Shown here in pieces: positions 13,166-22,423 of a stretch of 29,496 bases of DNA (position 1 is the first letter of the stretch; every line of letters starts with the position of its first letter). Under the pieces are notes generated by a model. The model was not told where the DNA came from, searched no databases, and saw only the letters and a program-made list of their open reading frames with translations. This stretch comes from JBOGFI01 sp050743365 (GTDB lineage Bacteria > Actinomycetota > Acidimicrobiia > IMCC26256 > JACDBD01), in assembly GCA_050743365.1 (NCBI GenBank), contig JBOGFI010000001.1, positions 1 to 29,496 on the forward strand. The letters run 5' to 3'. The translations under genes were made by a program, and so were the position numbers.

Positions 13166-15112
13166 ATGCCTTCCAGCCCCGCCGTCGGCGCCGCGCTCGA
13201 AGACGCCGCCGCCGGTCGGGGCCACTCGGAGCCCGCGTCCGCCGCCAAGCACCACCGGCGCTGGTTAGGGTCGCTGACCCGCAGGGTGCCGCGCTCGGCG
13301 CTCGTCGTCGCCGGGCTCGTCGGGCTGGTCGCGCTCCCCTTGATCGTGGCGCTGGTGGCGCTGCGGCACCCCACGTGGGTGCCGACGCTCGACCTGGCCA
13401 TGACCGAGCTGCGCGTGCGCGACGTCGCGAGCAGCCATCCACCGTTGATCGGCCTGCCCGGCCGGATCGGCACGCTCGTCGAGCAGGGAAGCCACCCCGG
13501 ACCGGTCAGCTTCTGGGCGATGTGGCCGTTCTACCAACTGTTCGGCGCGAGCGTGTGGGCCTTGCAGGCGGCGGCGGTCTCGTTGCACGTGCTCGCGATG
13601 GGCGCCTTCCTGTGGATCGCTCACCGGCGCGGGGGCATCGGGCTGGCCCTGGGTGGTGCCGCGGTGCTGGCGATCCTCGTCCGGACCTACGAGGTCGGGA
13701 CGCTGGCCGAGCCCTGGAACCTCTTCCTGCCGTTGCTGTGGTGGATGGTGTTCCTGCTGGCGGTCTGGTCGGTCCTGTGCGACGACCTCCCGCTGCTGCC
13801 GGTCGCCGTCTTCGCCGGCTTCTTCTGCATGCAGACCCACGTCTCGTACGTAGGTCTCACGGGCGGTCTGGGGATCCTCGCGGTCGCTGCCGGCCTCCTC
13901 ACGGTCAACGCCCGACGGCGGGATCCCCGCGCCCGGCGGGATGCGATCCGATGGTGCCTGATCGCAGTTGCCGTCGGCGTGGTGCTCTGGGTCCCGCCCG
14001 TGATCGACCAGCTGACGAGCTCGCCCGGCAACCTGTCGATTCTCAGGGACTACTTCGGTGATCCGCCCGAGGCACCGGTCGGCCTCCGGCGGGGTGTCGA
14101 GCTGCTGCTCGTGCGCCTCGACCCTTGGAGCCTCGTGACCGAGCACCAGACGACGTTCGATTCACTGAGCGACGCGTCGCAGGCCACGGGCGGTTCCCTG
14201 GTCCCCGGCTCGGTGGTGCTGGTCGCGTGGGTCGGCGCGGTCGTGGCCGCTTGGCGGATGCGGCACCGGGCACTACTGCGACTCCAACTCCTGGTCGGCG
14301 TCGCGCTCCTGCTGGGCACGGCGACGACGAGCCGGATCTTCGGCCCGGTCTGGTACTACCTCATGCTCTGGGCGTGGGGGATCACCGCGCTCCTGCTGCT
14401 CACCATCGGCTGGACCGCGGCCGCGCTCGTCGGTGAGCGTCTGGGTGGTCCGAGCCGCCGGTCGGCCGCGACCGCCGGTGGTATCGCGCTCGTCGTGGTG
14501 ACGCTGATCTCGACGGCGCTGCTCCTCCCCGACGCCGGCGACGTCGAGGTGCCCGCACCTCGTCTCTCCGCGACCGTTGACCGGCTGGTGCCGCCGACGG
14601 TGGCCGCGCTCGCCCGCGGCGCCGCGTCGGCAGATGGCCGGGACGGCCACTACCTCGTCACCTGGTCCGACGCGCAGGCCATCGGCTCACAGGGGCTCGG
14701 GCTCGTGAACGAACTCGAACGCAACGGATTCGAGGTCGGAGTGCTCGCGAACTACCGCGCTCCGGCAACGAAGTACCGGGTGATCGAACCGGTGGACGCC
14801 ACCGCGATCGTGCACCTGGCGACCGGCGTCAACATCGAGAAGGGACGCGCCGAGCCCGGCTACCGGGAGGTCGCCTTCGTCGATGCGCGTACGACCGGGG
14901 AGCGCGCTGAGTACGCGCGGCTTCGATCCCGGGTGATTGACGAGCTCAGACGGGCCGGGAGGTCGGAGCTGGTGCCGCTCGTCGACGAGAACCTCTTTGC
15001 CGCTGCCATCGACACGCGTGTGCCGAGGCACACGCGCGAGCTCGTGTCGCGCATGCTGGACCTCGGGCTGCCGGCGGCGGTGTTCGTCGGCCCGCCCCGC
15101 GCCGCGGGCTGA
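13166..15112 (+). CDS. Putative GT-C-like membrane protein, type 2 paralog (copy 1)
   Basis: A 648-residue protein. After a basic N-terminus and the first helix (about 46-67) comes LDLAMTELRVRDVASSHPPL (D76, D86), then SHPGPVSFWAMWPFYQLFG. Later motifs are WWMVFLLAVWSVLCDDLP, MQTHVSYVG and VLWVPPVIDQLTSSPGN, then the helix-rich SRIFGPVWYYLMLWAWG. These correspond one by one to the type 1 motifs (GDNAxxAIRxRDV, NNPGPL, CGD, QTHLSY, EQFTSDGxGN), so the two types share an ancestor. The C-terminal domain of about 190 residues has HYLVTWSDAQAIGSQGLGLV and NELERNGFEVGV. It is presumably an envelope glycosyltransferase or related transporter. The ATG at 13166 lies 20 nt after the previous gene; both are probably one operon. 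Confidence 0.75.
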   Translation: MPSSPAVGAALEDAAAGRGHSEPASAAKHHRRWLGSLTRRVPRSALVVAGLVGLVALPLIVALVALRHPTWVPTLDLAMTELRVRDVASSHPPLIGLPGRIGTLVEQGSHPGPVSFWAMWPFYQLFGASVWALQAAAVSLHVLAMGAFLWIAHRRGGIGLALGGAAVLAILVRTYEVGTLAEPWNLFLPLLWWMVFLLAVWSVLCDDLPLLPVAVFAGFFCMQTHVSYVGLTGGLGILAVAAGLLTVNARRRDPRARRDAIRWCLIAVAVGVVLWVPPVIDQLTSSPGNLSILRDYFGDPPEAPVGLRRGVELLLVRLDPWSLVTEHQTTFDSLSDASQATGGSLVPGSVVLVAWVGAVVAAWRMRHRALLRLQLLVGVALLLGTATTSRIFGPVWYYLMLWAWGITALLLLTIGWTAAALVGERLGGPSRRSAATAGGIALVVVTLISTALLLPDAGDVEVPAPRLSATVDRLVPPTVAALARGAASADGRDGHYLVTWSDAQAIGSQGLGLVNELERNGFEVGVLANYRAPATKYRVIEPVDATAIVHLATGVNIEKGRAEPGYREVAFVDARTTGERAEYARLRSRVIDELRRAGRSELVPLVDENLFAAAIDTRVPRHTRELVSRMLDLGLPAAVFVGPPRAAG

Positions 15113-15133
15113 CACCCTCTCGGCCGAGTCGGC

Positions 15134-16531
15134 TCAAGTGCCGACGGATGCCGGTTCCGCCGATTCCTCGCGTCGATCGCGGGCGGCCCGTGTGCGGTGC
15201 GCGCGGCAGAACGCGAGGCGGGTAAGGGGGACAGCCGCTGCCATGGCCACGAAAGGCAACACGGGGAGATGGAATCGCGGGTTGCCCCAAAGACCGAGGG
15301 GCACAGCGATGAGCGAGAGCATGGCCACCACGACGAACAGCCGACCGGGCCGGCGGCCCCGGAAGAAGGCGGGCAGCCCGACAGCCGCCAGGACCAACGA
15401 GGCATAGAAGAACCAGTCGGCGGCGCGGGTGAGGACGGTCCGCAGACGGTGCCCGAGAAGCCGGTTGGCCTCGCCCGCCTCCACGGCGATCAGCCCGTCA
15501 TGGTCGTTCTCCATCATGTACCAGGCCCGTTTCGCGATCAGCTCGAGCTCCTTGTCGGGGTGCTCGAGGACGAACTCGATCGCCCGGCGCGTGCTCTCGG
15601 AGTTGCGTTTCACCTCGGGTGTGTCGGGCGCAGCGCAGCCCGCGTGCGTGGCAAACCGGAACTGCCCGGTGGCGTCGAGGGACCGGTCGAGGCACAGCGT
15701 GTCGCCCATATTGGTGGAGAAGACGATGGGGGCGTCCATCACCACAATGTTGCGGACCGTCCAGGGCATGAGCATGACCACGAGCGCGAGCAGCGGCCAG
15801 CCGAGGGCGGCGAGCGCACGCCGCCAGCCGTAGCCGGCTGCGAGCACGGCCACGACGAGGGCGAGGAGCAAGGGCAACGAGAACGGCCGGACCAGAGCCG
15901 ACAGCCCGAACACGGCGCCGAAGGCCATCAGGCGCGCCCGGCCAGGTGGGCCCGTCGACCAGTCGTGGGTGACGATCACGGCCACCGCCGCCAGGGCGAG
16001 GAAGATGAACGTGGTCTCGATCTGGAACGTCGCGACGTAGAAGACGAGGTTGGGGAACACCGCGGTGATGGCGGCGGCCACCAGGCCGACACGTGCGTCG
16101 AAGAGGCGCCGGACGATGACGAACACGAGGCCGACGGAGAGGGTCCCGAGGACGGCGTTGAGGAGCGAGCCGGCCACGGGCAGGTTGTCGGGGATGGGGG
16201 TGTGCCGGACGAACCAGAACAGCCCGGCGAGGATCGCCGGGTAGCCGATCGGGTAGTAGGCGGTGGGCTCGCCGGTGAGGTAGTTCACGTAGCCGTCGCC
16301 CGCCGCCAGCTCCTTCCCGTAGTAGTAATAGGAGTAGGCATCCCCCCCGATCGCCCTGATCGGTTCCTGGGTGGCATAGAGCGCCCAGGCCAGGCGAACG
16401 CCGGCAGCTGCCACGAGGATCGCGACCAGCCATCGTCGCTGCGCCGGGGTGAGCCCCCCGGCAGGGCCGGGCGATGCGGGGTGCCCCTCGGCCGCCGTCC
16501 CCTCGCGGTGCTCGGCTTCCACGGTTGCCAT
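15134..16531 (-). CDS. ArnT/PMT-like GT-C glycosyltransferase
   Basis: A 465-residue polytopic protein of the PMT_2/GT39-like group. The first external loop has GGDAYSYYYYGKELAAGDGY (D64 is the candidate catalytic residue) and TAYYPIGYPAILAGLFWFVR, the usual Y-P-x-G-Y-P motif. Helices continue with FPNLVFYVATFQIETTFIFL (the family's P-x-L...E segment) and GLSALVRPFSLPLLLALV. A conserved external part (MGDTLCLDRSLDA) precedes the last helices. The family transfers sugars from polyprenyl phosphate to lipids, glycans or proteins at the outer face. The ATG at 16531 is convergent with the type 2 gene (21 nt between their stops) and divergent from the next type 2 gene. Confidence 0.85.
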   Translation of the reverse strand: MATVEAEHREGTAAEGHPASPGPAGGLTPAQRRWLVAILVAAAGVRLAWALYATQEPIRAIGGDAYSYYYYGKELAAGDGYVNYLTGEPTAYYPIGYPAILAGLFWFVRHTPIPDNLPVAGSLLNAVLGTLSVGLVFVIVRRLFDARVGLVAAAITAVFPNLVFYVATFQIETTFIFLALAAVAVIVTHDWSTGPPGRARLMAFGAVFGLSALVRPFSLPLLLALVVAVLAAGYGWRRALAALGWPLLALVVMLMPWTVRNIVVMDAPIVFSTNMGDTLCLDRSLDATGQFRFATHAGCAAPDTPEVKRNSESTRRAIEFVLEHPDKELELIAKRAWYMMENDHDGLIAVEAGEANRLLGHRLRTVLTRAADWFFYASLVLAAVGLPAFFRGRRPGRLFVVVAMLSLIAVPLGLWGNPRFHLPVLPFVAMAAAVPLTRLAFCRAHRTRAARDRREESAEPASVGT

Positions 16532-16661
16532 CCAGATGTCGGACGATTCGCTCGGGATCTACCGACGGTACGCGCGATCCGACGTGGGCTCGGCGCGCGT
16601 GGCCGACGATCGCAGCGACCGTATATCTTGCGGCGCCCGGAGAGCGGCGACAGGCCATTCG

Positions 16662-16667
16662 TATACT
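16662..16667 (+). promoter_or_regulatory. Putative -10 box of a leaderless gene (type 2 paralog at 16676)
   Basis: TATACT lies 8 nt before the GTG at 16676, which would put the transcription start at or next to the start codon. No good -35 box is seen. A second AT-rich stretch (TATATC, 16621-16627) sits further upstream and could serve the divergent gene. Confidence 0.45.
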
Positions 16668-16675
16668 TGGCCTCC

Positions 16676-18607
16676 GTGAGTCCCACTCGCGCGCCCGGCG
16701 TCTCGCTCCCGGACGCCGGCGCGGATGGCCAACGCGCTGGAGGTGACCCCGAAACCGGGCCTCGGGCCGGGCGCACTCGAGGGCCGTCACGGCCCGCGAC
16801 CGCGGGGCGTCGAACGGCGCTGATCGTCGCCGGGCTCACGGCGATGCTCGCGATCCCACTCTTCGTCGCGCTGGGGGTGCTTCGCCAACCACGGTGGTAC
16901 CCGACACTCGACCTGGCCTGGACCGAGCTGCGGGTGCGCGACGTCTGGAGCACCAACCCGCCCCTGGTCGGTCTGGCCGGTCGGATCGGTACGGGCGCGG
17001 AGGGGAGCCACCTCGGGCCGCTCAGCTTCTACGCCATGTGGCCCTTCTACCGGCTCTTCGGCGCCGGCTCCTGGGCCTTGCAGGCGGCCGCGGTCTCGCT
17101 GCACGTCCTGGCCATGGGCGCCGCGCTGTGGATCGCCCATCGACGCGGGGGCGTCCGGCTCGTCCTCGGCGCCGCGGTCGTTCTGGCGATCCTCGCCCGG
17201 GCCCACGGGGCCGGCACCCTGACCGAGCCGTGGAACCCCTGGTTGCCGTTGATGTGGTGGATGGTGTTCCTGCTGGCGGTCTGGTCGGTCGTCTGCGACG
17301 ACCTCCCGATGCTGCCGGTCGCCGCGTTCGCCGGTTCCTTCTGCGTGCAGACCCATATTCCCTACTTGGGGATCACCGCGGGCCTGGGGGGGCTCGCGCT
17401 TGGCGCCGTCGCCCTGCGGGCCTACAGCCGGCGGCAGGACCCGGCGACACGACGCCGCGTCGTGAGGTGGGTGTCGATCGCGGGGGCAGTCGGCGTGGTC
17501 GTGTGGCTGCCTCCGGTGATCGATCAGCTCACCGGCTCGCCCGGCAACCTCACGGTCGTACGGGACCACTTCAGCGACCCCCCGGAACCGGCGATCGGTG
17601 CGCGGGAGGGCATCGAGCTGCTGCTGGTCAACCTCAACCCCTGGAGGCTGGTGCCCCATTTGGTGCCGGATACCTGGGTGTTGCGGCCATCGCTTCGTCC
17701 TGGATCGGTGCTGCTGGCCGGGTGGGCGACCACGGTCGTCGTCGCCTGGCGGCTCCGGCACCGGGCGCTGCTGCGCCTCCACCTGGTGCTCGGGGTTGCG
17801 CTGGTGCTGGCGGCGGTGTCGATGAGCCGCATCTTCGGCTTCGTCTGGTACTACCTGGTGCTCTGGGCCTGGGGGATCGCGGTCCTGATGCTGCTCGCCG
17901 TCGGCTGGACGGTGGGGACGCTGGTGGGCAGGCGCCTGCGCGGCCGGATCCGCGGTCGGGCAGTGACAACGGCGACGCTCGCGTTGGCCGGCGTCACCGC
18001 ACTCTCGACCCTCCTGTTCACCATCGACGCCGCCTACGTCAACCCTCCCGCCCCCGACCTCTCGCGGGTCACGGCCGCGCTCGCATCGCCGACCGCCGCC
18101 GCGCTGGAGGAGGGCACGGCTCCCGGCAGCGGCCGGGACGGGCGCTACCTCGTCACGTGGGACGACCCGATCTCCCTCGGCTCGACGGGGTTCGGCCTCC
18201 TGCTCGAGCTCGAGCGTCGGGGCTTTGACGTCGGGGCGGCCGAGTTCTACCGCGTGTGGGCCACGCCGCACCGGGTGCTGGACCCCGCAGAGGCCACTGC
18301 CGAGGTGCATCTGGCGGTCGGCGCCGACATCCGAACGTGGCGGGCCAAGCCGGGCGCGGAGCAGGTCGCGTACGTCGATCCGCGCAGCCGGGACGAACGG
18401 GTTGAGTACGGGCGACTGCGCGCCCGGGCCGTCGACGCGCTGAACGCGGCCGGGCTGTCCGACCTCGCGCGAGGTGTCGACGAGAACCTGTTCACCACCA
18501 GCCTCGACCCGAGGGTGCCGAAGCAACCTCGCGACCTGATGGTCCGCATGCTCGGTCTCGGGCTGCCGTCGGCAGTGTTCGTCGGCCCCTCCGGCATCGA
18601 CGGGTGA
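16676..18607 (+). CDS. Putative GT-C-like membrane protein, type 2 paralog (copy 2)
   Basis: A 643-residue protein, clearly homologous over its full length to the one at 13166. It has LDLAWTELRVRDV (D79, D89), GPLSFYAMWPFYRLFG, WWMVFLLAVWSVVCDDLPML, VQTHIPYLG, VVWLPPVIDQLTGSPGNL and SRIFGFVWYYLVLWAWG. Its C-terminal domain has RYLVTWDDPISLGSTGFGLL, LELERRGFDVG and TAEVHLAVG. The largest differences from copy 1 are in the N-terminal tail and in the loop around residues 320-345. The GTG start has a -10-like box 8 nt upstream, and the open frame further upstream is antisense to the GT-C gene. Its stop overlaps the start of the following type 1 gene (GTGA), so they are translated together. Confidence 0.75.
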   Translation: MSPTRAPGVSLPDAGADGQRAGGDPETGPRAGRTRGPSRPATAGRRTALIVAGLTAMLAIPLFVALGVLRQPRWYPTLDLAWTELRVRDVWSTNPPLVGLAGRIGTGAEGSHLGPLSFYAMWPFYRLFGAGSWALQAAAVSLHVLAMGAALWIAHRRGGVRLVLGAAVVLAILARAHGAGTLTEPWNPWLPLMWWMVFLLAVWSVVCDDLPMLPVAAFAGSFCVQTHIPYLGITAGLGGLALGAVALRAYSRRQDPATRRRVVRWVSIAGAVGVVVWLPPVIDQLTGSPGNLTVVRDHFSDPPEPAIGAREGIELLLVNLNPWRLVPHLVPDTWVLRPSLRPGSVLLAGWATTVVVAWRLRHRALLRLHLVLGVALVLAAVSMSRIFGFVWYYLVLWAWGIAVLMLLAVGWTVGTLVGRRLRGRIRGRAVTTATLALAGVTALSTLLFTIDAAYVNPPAPDLSRVTAALASPTAAALEEGTAPGSGRDGRYLVTWDDPISLGSTGFGLLLELERRGFDVGAAEFYRVWATPHRVLDPAEATAEVHLAVGADIRTWRAKPGAEQVAYVDPRSRDERVEYGRLRARAVDALNAAGLSDLARGVDENLFTTSLDPRVPKQPRDLMVRMLGLGLPSAVFVGPSGIDG

Positions 18608-20628
18608 TCCCGGGCGCGACGTCCTCGGAAGAGGAGACCGCGCGGTCGGACGGTGCCGTGAGCCGCTCGCCGAGCGTCGTCGCGTCCGCCGAGAACGGCG
18701 TGTCCCGACTCGCCTCGCGCCTGTTCCTGGCCTCCGCGGCCCTCGCGCTGTTGCCCATCGCCGTTGCCACGGCCCGTGCGATTCGCCGCGGGTGGCTCCC
18801 CGTCGGGGACAACGCCTTGCTCGCCATCCGGACGCGTGACGTTCTGACCGAGCACCACCCGCTGCTGGGCACGTGGTCGTCGGCGTCGAGGGCCGCAGCC
18901 ATCGAGTTCAACAATCCGGGGCCGCTGCTCTACGACGTCCTGGCGCTGCCCGCGCGGCTCTTCGGCGGCGGCGCCGGGGTCGCGGTCGGCGTCGGCATCG
19001 TCAACGGCTTGGCCGTGCTCGGCATCGCGGTCGTCGCCCATCGGCGGGGTGGTCCGCTCCTGGCGACGGCCGCAATGGCGGTCACGGCCGCGTTGTCCTG
19101 GGCCATGGGCAGCGAGGTGCTCTTCGAGCCCTGGCAGCCCCACAGCATGCTGCTGCCCTTCCTGTGCTTCCTGATGCTGGTCTGGTCACTCGCGTGCGGC
19201 GACGTGGTCACCCTGCCGTGGGCCGTCGGCGTGGGCAGCGTCGTCCTCCAAACGCACCTGAGCTACGGGTACTTGGTGCCGGCGCTCGGAGCATGGGGTG
19301 TGCTCGCCCTCATCCTGGAGCTCCGCAACCGGGCCCGGCGCGACCCCGGTTCGTGGCCCCGGCTGCGCCGACGGGCGATGGGGGCAGCGGTGATAGCGGG
19401 CTTCGTGTTCACCGCGTCCTGGGCGCAGCCCCTCGCCGAGGCGTTCACCAGCGACGGCGAGGGGAACCTCTTCCGGCTGAGGCGCGGCATCAGCGGCTCC
19501 GCCGCGACGGTCGGCTATGGCCGAGGGGCGCGGCTCATCGCCAGCGTGGTGTCCCTACCGCCGTGGTGGTTCCGGCCCTCGTTCAACGAGACCTTCGGGA
19601 TCTTCGAGGGCTGGCAGACCCCATCCGCCGGACTCGCCGCCACGTCCTTGGCCGTGCTGGCTGTCGCGCTGGCCTGGTGCATCCGGGACGCCCGCCGGCG
19701 CCGGGACGGAGTGTCCTCCCGGGCGGTCGCGACCGCCGCCGTCGCCCTGCTCGCCGGGCTGGTCACGGCCGGACGACTTCCGGTCAGCGGCTTCCCCATC
19801 GCGCCGCACCAGTTCCGTTGGCTATGGCCAGTCGCCGCCTTCACGTTCTTCGCCGTGCTGGCCACCTTCGCCCGCCGACTCGGACGAAGAGCCCGGCGAG
19901 CGACGCGACTGGTAGGTGCGCTTGCCGTCGCCACGGCGGTGCTCGCGGTGCTCAACCTCCCGACCAGCAACCAGACTGGCCAGGGTGGGGGCCCGAACGC
20001 GTACCGATGGGCGATCCCCGTGGCCGGGGAGCTCGGCCGCCAGATGGCAGGACTCGAGGGTGAGGGCACGCTGCTCGTCGACCTGAGGGACGCAGGATTC
20101 GACGACCCCTCCGGCGCAGCCGTGCTGGCCGAGTTGCAGCATCGAGGTGTCCAGTTCGTCGTCGACGACCCGGTGTTGCTGCGCACGCTGGGGTCGGGCC
20201 GACGGTTCGCCGGCAACGCGCAGGCCCGGCTCGTCGTCAAGACCGGGGACGACGCGCAGGTAGCGCCTCCTGGGGCTCGACGGGTCGCCCTGCACGAGAG
20301 CCTCACCGCGAGGGAGCAGCTCGAGCTCTCCCGCCTCAAGGTGTCGATCGAGGAGTACATCCGCGACGGTCGCCTCCGAGTCACTCGGGAAGTGGAGGCG
20401 GCGCGCCAGGAAGGCGACCCCTCGACGCCTCGTCGCGAGTCTTCCTCGCAGGATGTCGACCCGGAGGCGCTCCTCGCTTCGCGTGAGCTCGTCGCGCTGG
20501 TCCGGGTTCGGGGTCTGGTGCTCAACGACAGGTGGGAGCGGCGGTTCGAACGCTACGCCGACCTCCAGACTCGTTGGGACACGCAGAGAGTCGCGCTCTT
20601 CGTGGGGCCTCTCGAGGTGGGGGGGTAG
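18604..20628 (+). CDS. Putative GT-C-like membrane protein, type 1 paralog (copy 2)
   Basis: A 674-residue protein, full-length homolog of the one at 11073. It keeps GDNALLAIRTRDVL (D69, D79), EFNNPGPLLYDVLALPARLF, LCFLMLVWSLACGD, LQTHLSYGY and SWAQPLAEAFTSDGEGN; the usual EQ before FTSD is EA here. The C-terminal domain has AAVLAELQHRGVQFVVDDP, GRRFAGNAQARLVVKTGDD and RRFERYADLQTRWD, with a longer acidic insertion near residues 600-620 (TREVEAARQEGD). GTG 18604 overlaps the previous stop by 4 nt. It is followed after 37 nt by an AftB-like gene on the same strand. Confidence 0.75.
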   Translation: MIPGATSSEEETARSDGAVSRSPSVVASAENGVSRLASRLFLASAALALLPIAVATARAIRRGWLPVGDNALLAIRTRDVLTEHHPLLGTWSSASRAAAIEFNNPGPLLYDVLALPARLFGGGAGVAVGVGIVNGLAVLGIAVVAHRRGGPLLATAAMAVTAALSWAMGSEVLFEPWQPHSMLLPFLCFLMLVWSLACGDVVTLPWAVGVGSVVLQTHLSYGYLVPALGAWGVLALILELRNRARRDPGSWPRLRRRAMGAAVIAGFVFTASWAQPLAEAFTSDGEGNLFRLRRGISGSAATVGYGRGARLIASVVSLPPWWFRPSFNETFGIFEGWQTPSAGLAATSLAVLAVALAWCIRDARRRRDGVSSRAVATAAVALLAGLVTAGRLPVSGFPIAPHQFRWLWPVAAFTFFAVLATFARRLGRRARRATRLVGALAVATAVLAVLNLPTSNQTGQGGGPNAYRWAIPVAGELGRQMAGLEGEGTLLVDLRDAGFDDPSGAAVLAELQHRGVQFVVDDPVLLRTLGSGRRFAGNAQARLVVKTGDDAQVAPPGARRVALHESLTAREQLELSRLKVSIEEYIRDGRLRVTREVEAARQEGDPSTPRRESSSQDVDPEALLASRELVALVRVRGLVLNDRWERRFERYADLQTRWDTQRVALFVGPLEVGG

Positions 20629-20665
20629 CCGCCCGATCCGCAGCCTTAACGCGGTTTATCCTCCC

Positions 20666-22423
20666 ATGGTGTCGATCCCCGCGACGCTGGCCCGCAAGCC
20701 GGCCGCGCCCGTACGCCCCGCCGAGGCTCCCTGGCGGCGGTGGGCGGCGTGGGTGGTTCTGGCCGGGCCCGTCCTCCTGCTCGCCCAGCGGGCATGGGCC
20801 CAGCGGTGGCTGTCGGACGACGGCTTCATCCACCTGCGGGTCGTGCGGGAGCTCGTTTCCGGCAACGGGCCTGTCTTCAACGCCGGAGAGCGCGTCGAGG
20901 CGTCGACCAGCCCCCTCTGGGTCTTCCTCCTCGCGGTCGGCGATGTGCTCACGCCCGTTCGGCTCGAGTGGCTGGCCGTGCTGAGCGGCATCGCGCTCAC
21001 GCTGGTGGGTGTCGTGCTCGCCGTGCTCGGCGCCCGCCTCCTCGCCCGCGTCCGCTCGGCGGGCGAGTTGCTGCTCCCCGCCGGGCTGGCGGTCATGGCC
21101 GCTTGGCCCCCCATGTGGAGCTATGCCTCGAGCGGCCTCGAGACGGGTCTGAGCACCGCGTGGCTGGGCGCGTGCCTGTACCTCCTGGCGAAGTGGGGAC
21201 GAGGCGACGCGCGCCTCGGGGCGAGCACCGCCGTCATCGTCGGGCTCGGTCCGCTCATCCGGCCGGACCTCGGCCTGTTCTCGGCGCTGTTCGTCGGCGT
21301 CGTCCTCCTTGCCGGCGGCCGGCGCGACACCTGGCGGTCACGTCTGCGGATCGTCGGCCTCGTGCTGGCGCTGCCGCTCGCGTATCAGGTCTTCCGCATG
21401 GGTTACTACGGCAGCCTGGTGCCCAACCCGGCACTGGCCAAGGAGGCCGGGACCCCGTGGTGGGAGAACGGATGGCGCTACCTTCACCTCACAATCGACC
21501 CCTACTGGCTGTGGGTGCCCGGCCTCCTGCTCGCCGTGGGCGCCTACGTACCACTGATGGCGGACCTGGTCTCCGGGCGCCGCCGGCGCCACCTCCTCGT
21601 TGCCGGTGCCTTCCTTCTCGGCGGAATCGTGCACAGCGTCTACATCGTTCGCGTCGGTGGCGACTTCATGCACGCGCGGCTGCTGCTACCGGGATTCTTC
21701 GCGTTCGCTGCGCCCGTGGCCGTGGTCTCTCTCCGCCGCCGCTACGCCGCGGTCGCGCTGGTGCTGCCCTGGGCCGCCGTGTGCCTGGTGTCGATGCGCG
21801 CCTACTCCGACCTACACGAGCCGCATCGCAACAAGGTGACGGTCGAGGACTTTGGCTGGGGCCGCGGCCAGGCCTTCAGCGCGTGGTTCACCGGCGACGG
21901 CCTGTACTACAGGCAGAGCCGCCTTCCCGTACCCCCGGCAGACGGCAGGCAGACGGTGGTGGGCGCCGACGGCGTCGGCCTCCCGAGCTACGCCCTGGGC
22001 CCCGACGTCTACGTGCTCGACCTGCTCGGCTTGGCCGACCCGTTCACCTCCCACCTGGTGCTCACCGAGCGGGCGATCCTCCCCGGGCACGAGAAGCCCG
22101 CACCGGTCGTCTGGGTGGCGGCCCGCTACACCGAACCGGGCGCGCCCGTCGACGAGGAGGACTTCCCCGAGCTGACCACGAACTACGGGATCGTCCCCCT
22201 CGACCGGCACCCGCGTGGGAGCTTCGCCGAACGGCTGGCCGTTGCCAGGGCCACCTTGCGCTGCGCGCCGCTGCGCGAGCTGCGAGAGTCCTACACCGGT
22301 CAGCTCAGCGTCGGGCGGTTCTTCGAGAACCTCGTCGAGGCGCCGTCCAACACCCGCTTCCGCATCCCGCCCGAGCCGACCGAAGCTCGCGCCGAGCTCT
22401 GTCGAGGTCAAGCCGAGTCTTGA
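20666..22423 (+). CDS. AftB-like GT-C glycosyltransferase
   Basis: A 585-residue membrane protein. The first external loop is LSDDGFIHLRVVRELVSGNG (acidic pair D51/D52) followed by PVFNAGERVEASTSPLWVFL. This DD-xxI-xxR...G-x-G-xVFNxGERVExxTxPLW pattern, with VRVGGDFMHARLLLPGFFAF later, is typical of the GT-C group that includes the mycobacterial arabinofuranosyltransferase AftB and its many relatives. About ten helices run to about residue 375, then a soluble external domain of about 200 residues. The sugar could be arabinofuranose, but relatives also occur in organisms without arabinogalactan, so this is unsure. The ATG at 20666 follows the type 1 gene by 37 nt. The 3' end overlaps the convergent GT-C gene by 16 nt. 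Confidence 0.8.
   Translation: MVSIPATLARKPAAPVRPAEAPWRRWAAWVVLAGPVLLLAQRAWAQRWLSDDGFIHLRVVRELVSGNGPVFNAGERVEASTSPLWVFLLAVGDVLTPVRLEWLAVLSGIALTLVGVVLAVLGARLLARVRSAGELLLPAGLAVMAAWPPMWSYASSGLETGLSTAWLGACLYLLAKWGRGDARLGASTAVIVGLGPLIRPDLGLFSALFVGVVLLAGGRRDTWRSRLRIVGLVLALPLAYQVFRMGYYGSLVPNPALAKEAGTPWWENGWRYLHLTIDPYWLWVPGLLLAVGAYVPLMADLVSGRRRRHLLVAGAFLLGGIVHSVYIVRVGGDFMHARLLLPGFFAFAAPVAVVSLRRRYAAVALVLPWAAVCLVSMRAYSDLHEPHRNKVTVEDFGWGRGQAFSAWFTGDGLYYRQSRLPVPPADGRQTVVGADGVGLPSYALGPDVYVLDLLGLADPFTSHLVLTERAILPGHEKPAPVVWVAARYTEPGAPVDEEDFPELTTNYGIVPLDRHPRGSFAERLAVARATLRCAPLRELRESYTGQLSVGRFFENLVEAPSNTRFRIPPEPTEARAELCRGQAES

Noticed and set aside
15113..15133. Bidirectional terminator between the convergent genes
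   Set aside because: Only a very short stem (GCCGA/CGGC) is present and there is no T-tract.
15197..16675. Upstream in-frame extension of the type 2 gene at 16676
   Set aside because: It is antisense to the ArnT-like gene; paralogs start just before the first helix.
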